A stretch of DNA of 5,236 nucleotides from Muribaculaceae bacterium (GCA_023665245.1 JAMPEH010000186.1:1-5236); one strand, 5' to 3'; positions 1 to 5,236 are shown, counted from the first letter of the stretch. The notes: generated from the letters alone by a model not told the origin. Numbers and translations: made by a program.

Positions 1-378
1 ACCCTGTGTGGCGGTCCGCTCGGTGACCGATATGGACGCAAACCCGTTATATGGGCGTCGATACTCGGCACTGCGCCATTTAGTATTTTAATGCCTCACG
101 TTGGACTGCCACTCACCGTCATACTCAGTTTTTGCGTCGGATTTATGCTGTCATCGGCATTTCCGGCTATACTGCTTTACAGTCAGGAGCTACTGCCCAA
201 CAAGCTTGGATTGGTCTCAGGGCTCTTCGTCGGCTTTGCGTTTGGAATTGCAGGAGTGGCATCAGCCGTACTTGGGGATTTCGCCGATGAATATGGCGTG
301 ACCGCTATATATAATGTATGCGGGTATATGCCGCTGCTTGGCTTCGTGGCAGCATTCATTCCCAATCTGAAGAAATAG
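1..378 (+). CDS. fsr: MFS transporter, fosmidomycin-resistance (Fsr) type, C-terminal part
   Basis: This is the last 125 residues of an inner-membrane major facilitator superfamily transporter; the N-terminal part lies before the window. The frame is open from base 1 and ends with TAG at 376-378. The fragment begins with a GGPLGDRYGRK stretch, the MFS motif-A-like loop of the C-terminal half. It continues with sequence recalling E. coli Fsr: an IWASILGTAPF helix, SAFPAILLYSQELLP, a glycine-rich GLFVGFAFGIAG helix, and a final CGYMPLLGF helix. About four membrane segments are therefore present. Fsr proteins of about 400 residues export fosmidomycin and probably other compounds; the natural substrate here is unknown. 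No terminator follows directly. The gene converges on the dicarboxylate transporter operon. Assignment to the Fsr subfamily rests on remembered sequence similarity, while MFS membership is more secure. Confidence 0.85.
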   Translation, partial: TLCGGPLGDRYGRKPVIWASILGTAPFSILMPHVGLPLTVILSFCVGFMLSSAFPAILLYSQELLPNKLGLVSGLFVGFAFGIAGVASAVLGDFADEYGVTAIYNVCGYMPLLGFVAAFIPNLKK

Positions 379-658
379 CCGACATTTGTCCCATTAGTCT
401 AAAAAGTTGGTCAATTTGTTTCATTTATCATAAAAGTTACAATATTTTTATCTCTATTAGGAATATCTTGCTATATTCGTGCAATGAAATACGTATAACA
501 GCAGGGTAGAATTTCAGTTTCGCACCTCTATTAACGACCCATTTTACATTACTTACTAACCAATTCATCATGATGATTATTCTTCACCCCATAAAAACAG
601 TAATATCAAGATAGTATCTCGTTGACGCCAAAGTTACGGGCTGCTATTACCGCATATA

Positions 659-687
659 TACCGGACTCATCAACCATGACTCCGGTA
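659..687 (+). repeat. Long imperfect hairpin upstream of a T9 run
   Basis: The arms taccgga (659-665) and tccggta (681-687) are exact reverse complements. After one C-C mismatch the stem continues with tcat (667-670) and atga (676-679) around a five-base loop. This gives 11 pairs in a 12-position stem. A run of nine T begins 15 bases further on (702-710). That gap is too long for a standard intrinsic terminator. A small alternative stem, gtag 685-688 with ctac 695-698, would bring a hairpin closer to the T-run while competing with the main one. It may be a weak or regulated terminator, or part of a structured RNA. Confidence 0.45.
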
Positions 688-793
688 GTGTCCCCTACAT
701 GTTTTTTTTTAAGTGTAATTAATAGTAATAATTGAAGACAAGTTAAAAACAATTGTAATTTAAGTGTATTCCTTACCTGATGTCTAATACCGC

Positions 794-838
794 GTGGGTG
801 CCGTGTTTTTCGTGATACAGTCGGCACCCACATTTTTT
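794..838 (+). terminator. Intrinsic terminator, plus strand
   Basis: A perfect 10-bp GC-rich stem (794-803 with 822-831) encloses an 18-base loop and is followed by six T at 833-838. On the plus strand this is a standard Rho-independent terminator, though with a large loop. It lies 11 bases before the last codon of the convergent dicarboxylate transporter gene, so it would stop antisense transcription from entering that gene. Read on the minus strand, the stem is preceded by an A-run and is not followed by T. It is thus not a good terminator for the transporter operon, though it could protect that mRNA's 3' end. Confidence 0.65.
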
Positions 839-849
839 AACAACGTTCT

Positions 850-2148
850 TTAATACAGTTGAATCATCAGCAATCCGGCAACAATAGCTACTGTTGTGGC
901 AACCAACCCGGGCATCATGAACGAATGATTCAGAACCCAGCGACCTATTCGCGTAGTGCCGGTACTGTCAAAATTGATTGCCGCCACTATAGTCGGATAA
1001 TTAGGTATGAAGAAATAACCGTTGACCGCCGGAAACAGAGCTATCAACATTAGCGGACTGATACCGAGAGCCACTCCAAGCGGCATTATAGCCCTCACCG
1101 TAGCCGCTTGACTGTAAAGCAATATCGACATAACAAACAACGCCACTCCGAATAGCCATGGCATACTGTTGACTATACCCTCAATCGAGCCTGTCAATGT
1201 AGCTATATTACCATTTATAAACGTATCGCCCATCCAGGCTATACCGAAAATGGCAATAACAGCCTGCATACCGGCAATAAACACGCTGCCTTGAGTTGGA
1301 GTGATTCCATTGGTTCGAGACAGAAGCAAAATTGCAGCCGACGTAGTAAGCATCAATATCTCTATCAATGAGGGCATATCGACCGATACACCGTTGCAAC
1401 TTGGTCGCAACGACGGAACAGAACCGAATAGAACTATCATAAATGTTGCAATGAGGAAAAGAATTACCGACAACCGAGCCTTGACCACATTGCGTATCTC
1501 ATTAACTTTCAGATTATTTTCCCTTATCATCCCAGACTCGATACGTCTCAGATACTCGGAATCTTTCTCAAGCTCACAGCCCACCCGCTTAGAGAAAAAA
1601 GCCCAGACAAGCACACCTATCAACGTGGCAGGCACAGTAATCTTCAATATGTCGAAAAGAGTGATATCAGCCCCCGAGAGCATTCCTAACAGCGCGACCG
1701 TGGCCGCTGAAATGGGACTCGCTGTAATGGCTTGCTGCGAGGCTATCACAGCGATACCGAGCGGACGTTCTGGACGAATCTTTGTCTCACGCGCCACCTC
1801 AGCTATGACAGGAAGCACCGAATAAGCCACGTGACCTGTTCCTGCTACAAAAGTAAACAGATAAGTCACGAGCGGGCTGACAATTGTCACCTGAGACGGA
1901 TTTTTACGCAACATCTTCTCTGCAATCCCGACCAAATAATCGAGACCGCCGGCTGCCTGCATGGCTGCAGCTGCAGAAATCACTGCCGCTATCATCAACA
2001 TCACGTCAATTGGGGGAGACGTAGGTTCAAGTCCAAACACAAACACGAGAACCGTCATTCCAACGCCACCCATCACTCCGAGTCCTATCCCTCCGAGCCG
2101 CGCACCGACTATAATGGCGGCAAGTACAAATAATAATTGAATAATCAT
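850..2148 (-). CDS. dcuB: Anaerobic C4-dicarboxylate transporter, DcuA/DcuB family
   Basis: This is a 432-residue inner-membrane exchanger; E. coli DcuA and DcuB have 433 and 446. The family swaps fumarate, malate or aspartate for succinate during anaerobic fumarate respiration. Family-typical stretches run the whole length: GARLGGIGLG near residue 15, PPIDVMLMIAAV (45-56), QAAGGLDYL (64-72), GTGHVAYSVLP (103-113), IRPERPLG (124-131), ITASPIS (141-147), LRPS (247-250), SQAAT (346-350), and a closing GTTRIGRWVLNHSF (397-410). Hydrophobic segments fill most of the rest. The start at 2148 was chosen because MIIQLLFVLAA matches the family's N-terminus and lies 17 bases after the upstream stop. 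The further upstream ATG at 2208 would overlap the preceding gene and add a non-family leader. The gene is cotranscribed behind a DcaP-like porin gene. DcuA and DcuB cannot be separated firmly here. Confidence 0.93.
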   Translation of the reverse strand: MIIQLLFVLAAIIVGARLGGIGLGVMGGVGMTVLVFVFGLEPTSPPIDVMLMIAAVISAAAAMQAAGGLDYLVGIAEKMLRKNPSQVTIVSPLVTYLFTFVAGTGHVAYSVLPVIAEVARETKIRPERPLGIAVIASQQAITASPISAATVALLGMLSGADITLFDILKITVPATLIGVLVWAFFSKRVGCELEKDSEYLRRIESGMIRENNLKVNEIRNVVKARLSVILFLIATFMIVLFGSVPSLRPSCNGVSVDMPSLIEILMLTTSAAILLLSRTNGITPTQGSVFIAGMQAVIAIFGIAWMGDTFINGNIATLTGSIEGIVNSMPWLFGVALFVMSILLYSQAATVRAIMPLGVALGISPLMLIALFPAVNGYFFIPNYPTIVAAINFDSTGTTRIGRWVLNHSFMMPGLVATTVAIVAGLLMIQLY

Positions 2149-2165
2149 AGTCTTTAAACAACCTG

Positions 2166-3467
2166 TTAAAATGAAAATTGTGCCATAACTCCCACCCTGC
2201 GAGCCCATCGATCGTGCCCGTCGACATTTTCGCGTCTGCCGAGATTAAACTCAGCTGCCATCTGTATGCGTGGAGTCAAATTCCAATATATATTGGCAGC
2301 CGTGTAGAGTCCGCTGCGATATTCGTCACCCGGAACCTTGCCGTCGGGATGATAAGAAGCACCTCCCACTGTTGCCGATACAAACAGATTCGGGCGAATA
2401 TTGAACTGCAACGCGCCATATCCTCCAAATGCCGCAGGCGCATAAAGGCGTCCTGCTTTTTCAAGGTCGGGCACCAGATCATAGTTACCCATAAGCCAAT
2501 CGCCACCAAGTCCGGCATAGCCATATCCGCCATTGAAGCACCCATAAACGGTAAATCGGCTATCAGGGTGCCATACGCCGGAAATCTGCGCTCCCCACCC
2601 TACTCTACAGTGATTACGTTCGGCAACAAGGTCGCGATAAGACATGAAACGCATCACTCCCGAGAGCCTGACGTGGTTTCCTCCTCCCCAAGAATATTGG
2701 GCGAAAGCAGCCACGTCGGGGGCATATTGTTCTACCTTGGCTGTGTAGATGTCAGTAGCGATTCTATCCGACGGCGTCTCAGCCGACAATGCCACACTGA
2801 AACCTTTTGGCAAATTATGCATCCAGCGAATCAGGACCGACGTAGCACTCATTTTGCAATTCGGTCCCGAAGCATCGACCGTCGGAGGCAAAGCCGCCGG
2901 GTCGCTGAATGTGGAATTGGCATAACCTATCGTAAAATCATTTATTACGGCATAAGCCTTTTTCAAATGAAAGTCACGAGATTCGTAGCCATTAAAATTG
3001 GCCTCGATATAAATCTGATATTCACCAAGAGCCTTATTGTTACCTATAACACGAAAAAACAAACAGGTCCCGGCAGGAGTGGTTCCAAAATACTTCTCAC
3101 GCAACGGATTTTTCTCCATAGGAATAAGATAGGGAGCAAATCCAGGAGCGGGGACGGCACCGCCCCAATCGAAATAACCACGCATTCTCACGCATCCGCC
3201 TATACCTGCCGCCAATTGTGAATCCTTGCTCATGAACAGAAAATAAGGTGCCAACGGATCAGAAAAATGACGGAACTGGTCGAAATAAAACATCTTTATC
3301 AAGTTCTCGACCGAATCGCGCGAGGGATTTGCTCCTTCTCCAATAAATACAATTTTATGGTCTCTGATAGTTGAATCCATTTGAATGTCACTCAAAGTCT
3401 TACCCTCAACCGACACTGCCGACAACAAAGATGCGGCGACCATAATATTCCAAAAAAATGTTCTCAT
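2166..3467 (-). CDS. DcaP-like outer membrane porin
   Basis: This 433-residue protein begins with a signal peptide: basic MR, a hydrophobic core about residues 4-20, and likely cleavage near VEG-K (residue 22). It ends in Phe (AQFSF), as outer membrane beta-barrels do. Alternating aromatic and small residues, Tyr/Gly-rich strands and the absence of internal membrane helices support a barrel. The stretches AAGIGGCVRMRGYFDWGG (86-103), LGEYQIYIEANF (147-158), FHLKKAYAVI (166-175), STFSDPAALPPTVDASGPN (185-203) and HVRLSGVMR (265-273) recall DcaP-like porins of Bacteroides. In Acinetobacter, DcaP channels pass dicarboxylates, which fits the dicarboxylate transporter gene 17 bases downstream. About 60 residues between the signal and the barrel form an uncertain N-terminal segment. 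The start at 3467 was chosen because the upstream ATG at 3506 precedes the -7 promoter box and lacks a signal peptide directly behind it. Family assignment is from memory; substrate is inferred. Confidence 0.85.
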   Translation of the reverse strand: MRTFFWNIMVAASLLSAVSVEGKTLSDIQMDSTIRDHKIVFIGEGANPSRDSVENLIKMFYFDQFRHFSDPLAPYFLFMSKDSQLAAGIGGCVRMRGYFDWGGAVPAPGFAPYLIPMEKNPLREKYFGTTPAGTCLFFRVIGNNKALGEYQIYIEANFNGYESRDFHLKKAYAVINDFTIGYANSTFSDPAALPPTVDASGPNCKMSATSVLIRWMHNLPKGFSVALSAETPSDRIATDIYTAKVEQYAPDVAAFAQYSWGGGNHVRLSGVMRFMSYRDLVAERNHCRVGWGAQISGVWHPDSRFTVYGCFNGGYGYAGLGGDWLMGNYDLVPDLEKAGRLYAPAAFGGYGALQFNIRPNLFVSATVGGASYHPDGKVPGDEYRSGLYTAANIYWNLTPRIQMAAEFNLGRRENVDGHDRWARRVGVMAQFSF

Positions 3468-3484
3468 GACACAAATAGTTGATA

Positions 3485-3492
3485 CAAATATA
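3485..3492 (-). promoter_or_regulatory. Bacteroidetes -7 box for the porin/dicarboxylate operon
   Basis: TATATTTG on the minus strand matches the Bacteroides TAnnTTTG consensus exactly. It ends 17 bases before the ATG at 3467, giving a predicted leader of only about 10-12 bases. No clear TTTG-type -33 element is seen; the best upstream match is a TTTA about 16 bases away. Its position rules out the ATG at 3506 as the main start, because that codon would lie upstream of the transcript. Confidence 0.65.
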
Positions 3493-3498
3493 CAACAA

Positions 3499-3533
3499 TA
3501 CGTCATCTTAAAGAGTTTTACGTTTTTTTACGT
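3499..3533. repeat. Phased TACGT repeats in the divergent promoter region
   Basis: TACGT occurs at 3499, 3519 and 3529, that is, spaced 20 and 10 bases apart, on the same face of the helix. The last two copies are part of a longer direct repeat, TTTTACGT, at 3516-3523 and 3526-3533. The last copy runs into the -7 box of the plus-strand HU gene, and the first lies just upstream of the minus-strand box. This arrangement could be an operator acting on both divergent promoters, but three five-base matches are weak evidence. Confidence 0.35.
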
Positions 3534-3540
3534 ATCTTTG
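3533..3540 (+). promoter_or_regulatory. Bacteroidetes -7 box for the HU gene pair
   Basis: TATCTTTG matches TAnnTTTG exactly and ends 17 bases before the ATG at 3558, mirroring the spacing of the divergent minus-strand promoter. No convincing -33 element is visible. The expected leader of roughly 11 bases has no Shine-Dalgarno sequence, which is common in this phylum. Confidence 0.65.
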
Positions 3541-3557
3541 TCAACAATTTTTGCCCT

Positions 3558-3836
3558 ATGGACAACAACACATTCATAAATCATTTCGCCAAATTATCGG
3601 GACTCGACCCCAACACGGCAACCCGTCATGTTGAAACTATCGCTTCGACACTTCAGACTGCTCTCGTTGCCGGTGATTCAGTAGCGATACCCGGTTTTGG
3701 GCAATTCGAATCAGTAAAGGAGAACGAACGGGTTGTCAAAGACCTGTCTACCGGTCAACACATATTACTGCCTCCTGTCATAGAAATCCGCTTCACCCCC
3801 GCAGCAGCGTTGGTAAAAGCAGTAAGCCGTTGTTAG
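3558..3836 (+). CDS. HU/IHF-family DNA-binding protein
   Basis: This is a small 92-residue protein of the HU/IHF superfamily, at the family's usual length of about 90-100. It shows the standard order: two N-terminal helices (about 4-36, with FINHFAKLSGL), the turn VAIPGFGQF (42-50) matching the HU signature before the beta sheet, a beta-arm region (about 52-77), and the closing IRFTPAAALVKAV helix (77-89). HU proteins bind and bend DNA as dimers through the arm. Here the usual Asn-Pro-x-Thr-Gly arm tip reads KDLSTG (61-66), so the intercalating proline is missing and the arm has few basic residues. It lies 3 bases before a second HU-like gene and certainly shares its transcript. The two may form a heterodimer. 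It is unlikely to be the cell's main HU. Its own DNA-binding strength is uncertain. Confidence 0.88.
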   Translation: MDNNTFINHFAKLSGLDPNTATRHVETIASTLQTALVAGDSVAIPGFGQFESVKENERVVKDLSTGQHILLPPVIEIRFTPAAALVKAVSRC

Positions 3837-3839
3837 TAT

Positions 3840-4832
3840 ATGCAAAACACGATTACACTGTCGCAGTTCGTTGAACTGATGATTAAAAATTCCTCCGTCA
3901 TAGACAACAAGGAAGAAATCGAGACCGTCACCAAGCAATTCTTCAATGCGATAACCGATGCGCTCAGAATTGAAAGCAGCGTGAAAATAAGCGATTTCGG
4001 CTCCTTTGTCATCAACGAACTTGACCCTTCGGAGATATCATTCATCCCCGAAAAGAGCATCGCTGAAGCGGTTAATGAACCGTTTGGCTTTTTCGAGCCC
4101 GTCGAACTCAACAACGGAGTGACTGAGGAAATGCTTCAAAATGCCGAGATAGAAGCTGACGGCAAAACCGAATCTCAACAGGAACCGGTAGCGGAACCAC
4201 CGACTGAATCCGTTGACCGACCGGAACCAATTGTAATACCGGAACCTGAAACTGAAAAAGAGACAGAACATGCAACGGAACCCGTAAAAGAAACGGGATA
4301 TGTCCCTGAACCCGTCAACATACCGGAAACTGAAGAAAAAATTGTATATGTCTACAAAAAAGTGTTCCCATGGTGGTATGCGTTGATTGCAGGTGTTGCT
4401 GCCGGCATTGTCATAGGATTATTCACTTTTATAACTGACAGACCTTCATCGGTCGACAACACAAAATTGGACGAGATTGCCAAAATTGAAAGTATCGACC
4501 CGGTTCCTGTTGACACGGAGATTGCAGCTCCTGTCGATTCTATTATCGAAGAAACCGAAGAAGAATATACCGACGAAACGGTTATAACCGACACGATAAG
4601 AACCAACCGATTTCTCACCACCATGGCGAGAAAACATTATGGCGAAATGCACTTTTGGGTGTATATCTACGAAGAAAACAGTCAAAATCTCGGCAACCCC
4701 GACCGCATTTCCCCCAACACTATCGTCGTAATCCCCCCTGCCGAAAAATATGGAATCGACAAAAATAATCCCGAAAGTGTAGCTGCCGCTAAACAAAAAG
4801 CAGCTGAAATCTATTCTAAGTATAAACAATAG
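3840..4832 (+). CDS. Membrane-anchored HU-like protein with periplasmic LysM-like domain
   Basis: This 330-residue protein has a striking domain order. Residues 5-90 form an HU-like domain: helix TLSQFVELMI, the VKISDFGSF turn at 48-56, then SFIPEKSIAEAVNEPFGFFEPVEL at 67-90. Residues about 95-168 are a Pro/Glu-rich linker with repeated EPV and PEP units. One membrane helix covers about 177-198, preceded by KK (173-174) and followed by acidic residues, which predicts a cytoplasmic N-terminus. An acidic periplasmic stretch (about 209-252) leads to a LysM-like domain at about 250-300, with MARKHYG, WVYIYEEN, NPDRISP and IVVIP. A short Ala/Lys helix closes it. LysM domains bind peptidoglycan. 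The HU domain lacks the long beta-arm: only 11 residues separate the GSF and SFIP phenylalanines, against 28 in the neighbouring HU protein. It may therefore bind a partner rather than DNA. The start follows the HU stop by 3 bases and has no Shine-Dalgarno sequence. Function is inferred from domains only. Confidence 0.88.
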   Translation: MQNTITLSQFVELMIKNSSVIDNKEEIETVTKQFFNAITDALRIESSVKISDFGSFVINELDPSEISFIPEKSIAEAVNEPFGFFEPVELNNGVTEEMLQNAEIEADGKTESQQEPVAEPPTESVDRPEPIVIPEPETEKETEHATEPVKETGYVPEPVNIPETEEKIVYVYKKVFPWWYALIAGVAAGIVIGLFTFITDRPSSVDNTKLDEIAKIESIDPVPVDTEIAAPVDSIIEETEEEYTDETVITDTIRTNRFLTTMARKHYGEMHFWVYIYEENSQNLGNPDRISPNTIVVIPPAEKYGIDKNNPESVAAAKQKAAEIYSKYKQ

Positions 4833-4861
4833 TTTGTCATAGCTAACAGCCTGACCTTGTT

Positions 4862-4896
4862 TTTAACATGTTAAACTATTAATAGTTAAATTTAAC
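4862..4896. repeat. Three chained palindromes with TTTAAC half-sites
   Basis: Three perfect palindromes follow each other with 1-3 bases of overlap: tttaacatgttaaa (4862-4875), aactattaatagtt (4874-4887) and gttaaatttaac (4885-4896). The first and third are built from the same half-site, TTTAAC/GTTAAA, in opposite arrangements, giving four half-sites in 35 bases. AT-rich sequence makes short palindromes common, but three perfect ones of 12-14 bases in a chain stand out. They could form a multi-dimer operator site or a cruciform. Confidence 0.5.
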
Positions 4897-4910
4897 ATAT
4901 ATTGGCGGTC

Positions 4911-4944
4911 TATGTTACAATGCAAATATTAATTTTGTAACATA
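4911..4944. repeat. Inverted repeat overlapping the moxR -7 box
   Basis: tatgttacaa (4911-4920) and ttgtaacata (4935-4944) are exact reverse complements, separated by 14 bases. The right arm overlaps the last three bases of the -7 box, so a protein bound here would compete with RNA polymerase. A further GTTACA at 4953-4958 forms a second inverted pair with TGTAAC at 4936-4941. Repressor binding is the simplest reading. An RNA hairpin is unlikely because the transcript should start near the right arm. Confidence 0.5.
4930..4937 (+). promoter_or_regulatory. Bacteroidetes -7 box for the moxR gene
   Basis: TAATTTTG matches TAnnTTTG exactly and is 61 bases before the ATG at 4999, giving a leader of about 55 bases. 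A TTG at 4902-4904 lies 25 bases upstream, longer than the usual spacing, so the -33 element is uncertain. The box suggests that the ATPase gene has its own promoter. Confidence 0.55.
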
Positions 4945-4998
4945 AATTATACGTTACATAGATAGAATAAACAAATAACTACACAATATAATAACACA

Positions 4999-5236
4999 AT
5001 GAGTCAACCGGTAGATATCAGACAACTCAATGACATGGTTGCATCCAAGAGCAACTTTATCAACATCATCTCCAAGGGGATGGATCAGCGCATAGTAGGA
5101 CAGAAGCATCTCGTGGAATCGCTGCTTATTGCGCTTCTTTCCAACGGACACGTACTGCTTGAAGGCGTTCCCGGATTGGCAAAAACCTTGGCAATAAAGA
5201 CATTGGCCCAATTGATTGACGCCAAATACAGCCGCA
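4999..5236 (+). CDS. MoxR-family AAA+ ATPase, N-terminal part
   Basis: Only the first 79 codons are present; MoxR ATPases are usually about 320-330 residues. The fragment shows the family's N-terminal pattern: a leading helix, then [19 protein letters not shown] (29-47), [13 protein letters not shown] with the Walker A lysine and threonine at 62-63, and a following helix ending in [10 protein letters not shown]. Walker B, sensor and arginine-finger residues lie beyond the window. MoxR proteins act as chaperone-like ATPases, commonly with DUF58 and von Willebrand A-domain partners encoded downstream, and affect envelope or stress functions. The ATG at 4999 starts a full family N-terminus; its leader is A-rich and lacks a Shine-Dalgarno sequence. 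It follows the LysM-linked HU gene in the same direction but with its own promoter-like site. Confidence 0.9.
   Translation, partial: MSQPVDIRQLNDMVASKSNFINIISKGMDQRIVGQKHLVESLLIALLSNGHVLLEGVPGLAKTLAIKTLAQLIDAKYSR

Larger units (their letters stand above)
379..849. other. Convergent intergenic region with hairpins, no convincing gene
   Basis: About 470 bases separate the Fsr-like gene from the oppositely oriented dicarboxylate transporter gene. The stretch is AT-rich and no reading frame in it resembles a known protein. It contains a perfect 12-bp palindrome (565-576), a long imperfect hairpin at 659-687 followed by nine T at 702-710, and a 10-bp-stem hairpin at 794-831 followed by six T. 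Both T-runs lie on the plus strand. They would therefore end plus-strand transcripts coming either from the Fsr-like gene or from an unrecognised small RNA. A minus-strand open frame covers 606-833. Only its last 30 or so codons (about 700-606) look codon-like, and they may be a gene remnant. Confidence 0.6.
4833..4998. other. Palindrome-rich intergenic region before moxR
   Basis: This 166-base AT-rich gap contains no gene. It carries three chained palindromes (4862-4896), a 10-bp inverted repeat (4911-4944) with a further half-site at 4953-4958, and a -7 box at 4930-4937. I see no intrinsic terminator with a T-run behind the upstream HU-like gene. The two HU-like genes could therefore read through into the ATPase gene, or end by another mechanism. 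Confidence 0.6.

Noticed and set aside
565..576. A 12-bp palindrome, tcatcatgatga
   Set aside because: It is isolated, not near a promoter or gene start, and this length is expected by chance occasionally.
659..700. A hammerhead ribozyme, suggested by TTGATGAGTCCGG on the minus strand
   Set aside because: The catalytic CUGANGA core is incomplete and no GAAA follows stem II; the similarity is explained by the simple hairpin.
606..833. A 75-codon minus-strand open frame between the two convergent genes
   Set aside because: Its first half crosses the GC-rich terminator stem and an AT-rich stretch, it has no recognisable family and no promoter; only its tail is kept as a possible remnant.
1301..1825. 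A 174-codon plus-strand open frame
   Set aside because: It is antisense to the strongly conserved dicarboxylate transporter gene and resembles no protein.
2149..2208. A longer N-terminus for the dicarboxylate transporter, starting at 2208
   Set aside because: It overlaps the end of the porin gene by 43 bases and adds 20 residues that the family lacks; the ATG at 2148 fits the family and the spacing.
2178..3221. A 347-codon plus-strand open frame
   Set aside because: It lies wholly antisense to the DcaP-like porin gene, whose protein has a signal peptide and family features; the plus-strand product has no recognisable domain.
3468..3506. A longer N-terminus for the porin, starting at 3506
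   Set aside because: The start would be upstream of the exact -7 box and would put 13 extra residues before a good signal peptide.
4183..4330. Possible tandem repeat in the Pro/Glu-rich linker
   Set aside because: The EPV and PEP units are irregularly spaced and the DNA does not repeat; this is compositional bias of a linker.

Overview
The window looks like a chromosomal segment of a Bacteroidales bacterium, possibly a gut Muribaculaceae/Bacteroides relative; the genus is not decidable from this sequence. The signs are three TAnnTTTG-type -7 promoter boxes in the expected places, starts without a Shine-Dalgarno sequence, a DcaP-like outer membrane protein of Bacteroides type, and a pair of HU-like proteins of a kind I associate with Bacteroidetes.

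Layout. (1) Bases 1-378, plus strand: the C-terminal third of a major facilitator transporter of the fosmidomycin-resistance (Fsr) type. (2) Bases 379-849: a convergent, AT-rich gap with no convincing gene but two strong hairpins followed by T-runs on the plus strand. (3) Bases 3467-850, minus strand: a two-gene operon coding for a DcaP-like outer membrane barrel and a DcuA/DcuB-type C4-dicarboxylate exchanger, so both membranes may be served for succinate/fumarate/aspartate-type substrates. (4) Bases 3468-3557: a compact divergent promoter region with a Bacteroidetes -7 box on each strand. (5) Bases 3558-4832, plus strand: two adjacent HU-like genes. The first is a small HU/IHF protein. The second is an HU-like domain without the DNA-binding arm, a Pro/Glu-rich linker, one membrane helix and a periplasmic LysM-like domain. 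(6) Bases 4833-4998: an intergenic region packed with palindromes, one overlapping a -7 box. (7) Bases 4999-5236: the start of a MoxR-family AAA+ ATPase, cut off by the window end.

The most interesting unit is the HU / HU-TM-LysM pair. Its domain order and charge pattern predict a nucleoid-like domain in the cytoplasm and a peptidoglycan-binding domain in the periplasm within one polypeptide. That suggests a physical link between the chromosome (or a protein partner bound to it) and the cell wall. The following MoxR gene, a family often involved in envelope integrity, has its own promoter and may be only a neighbour.
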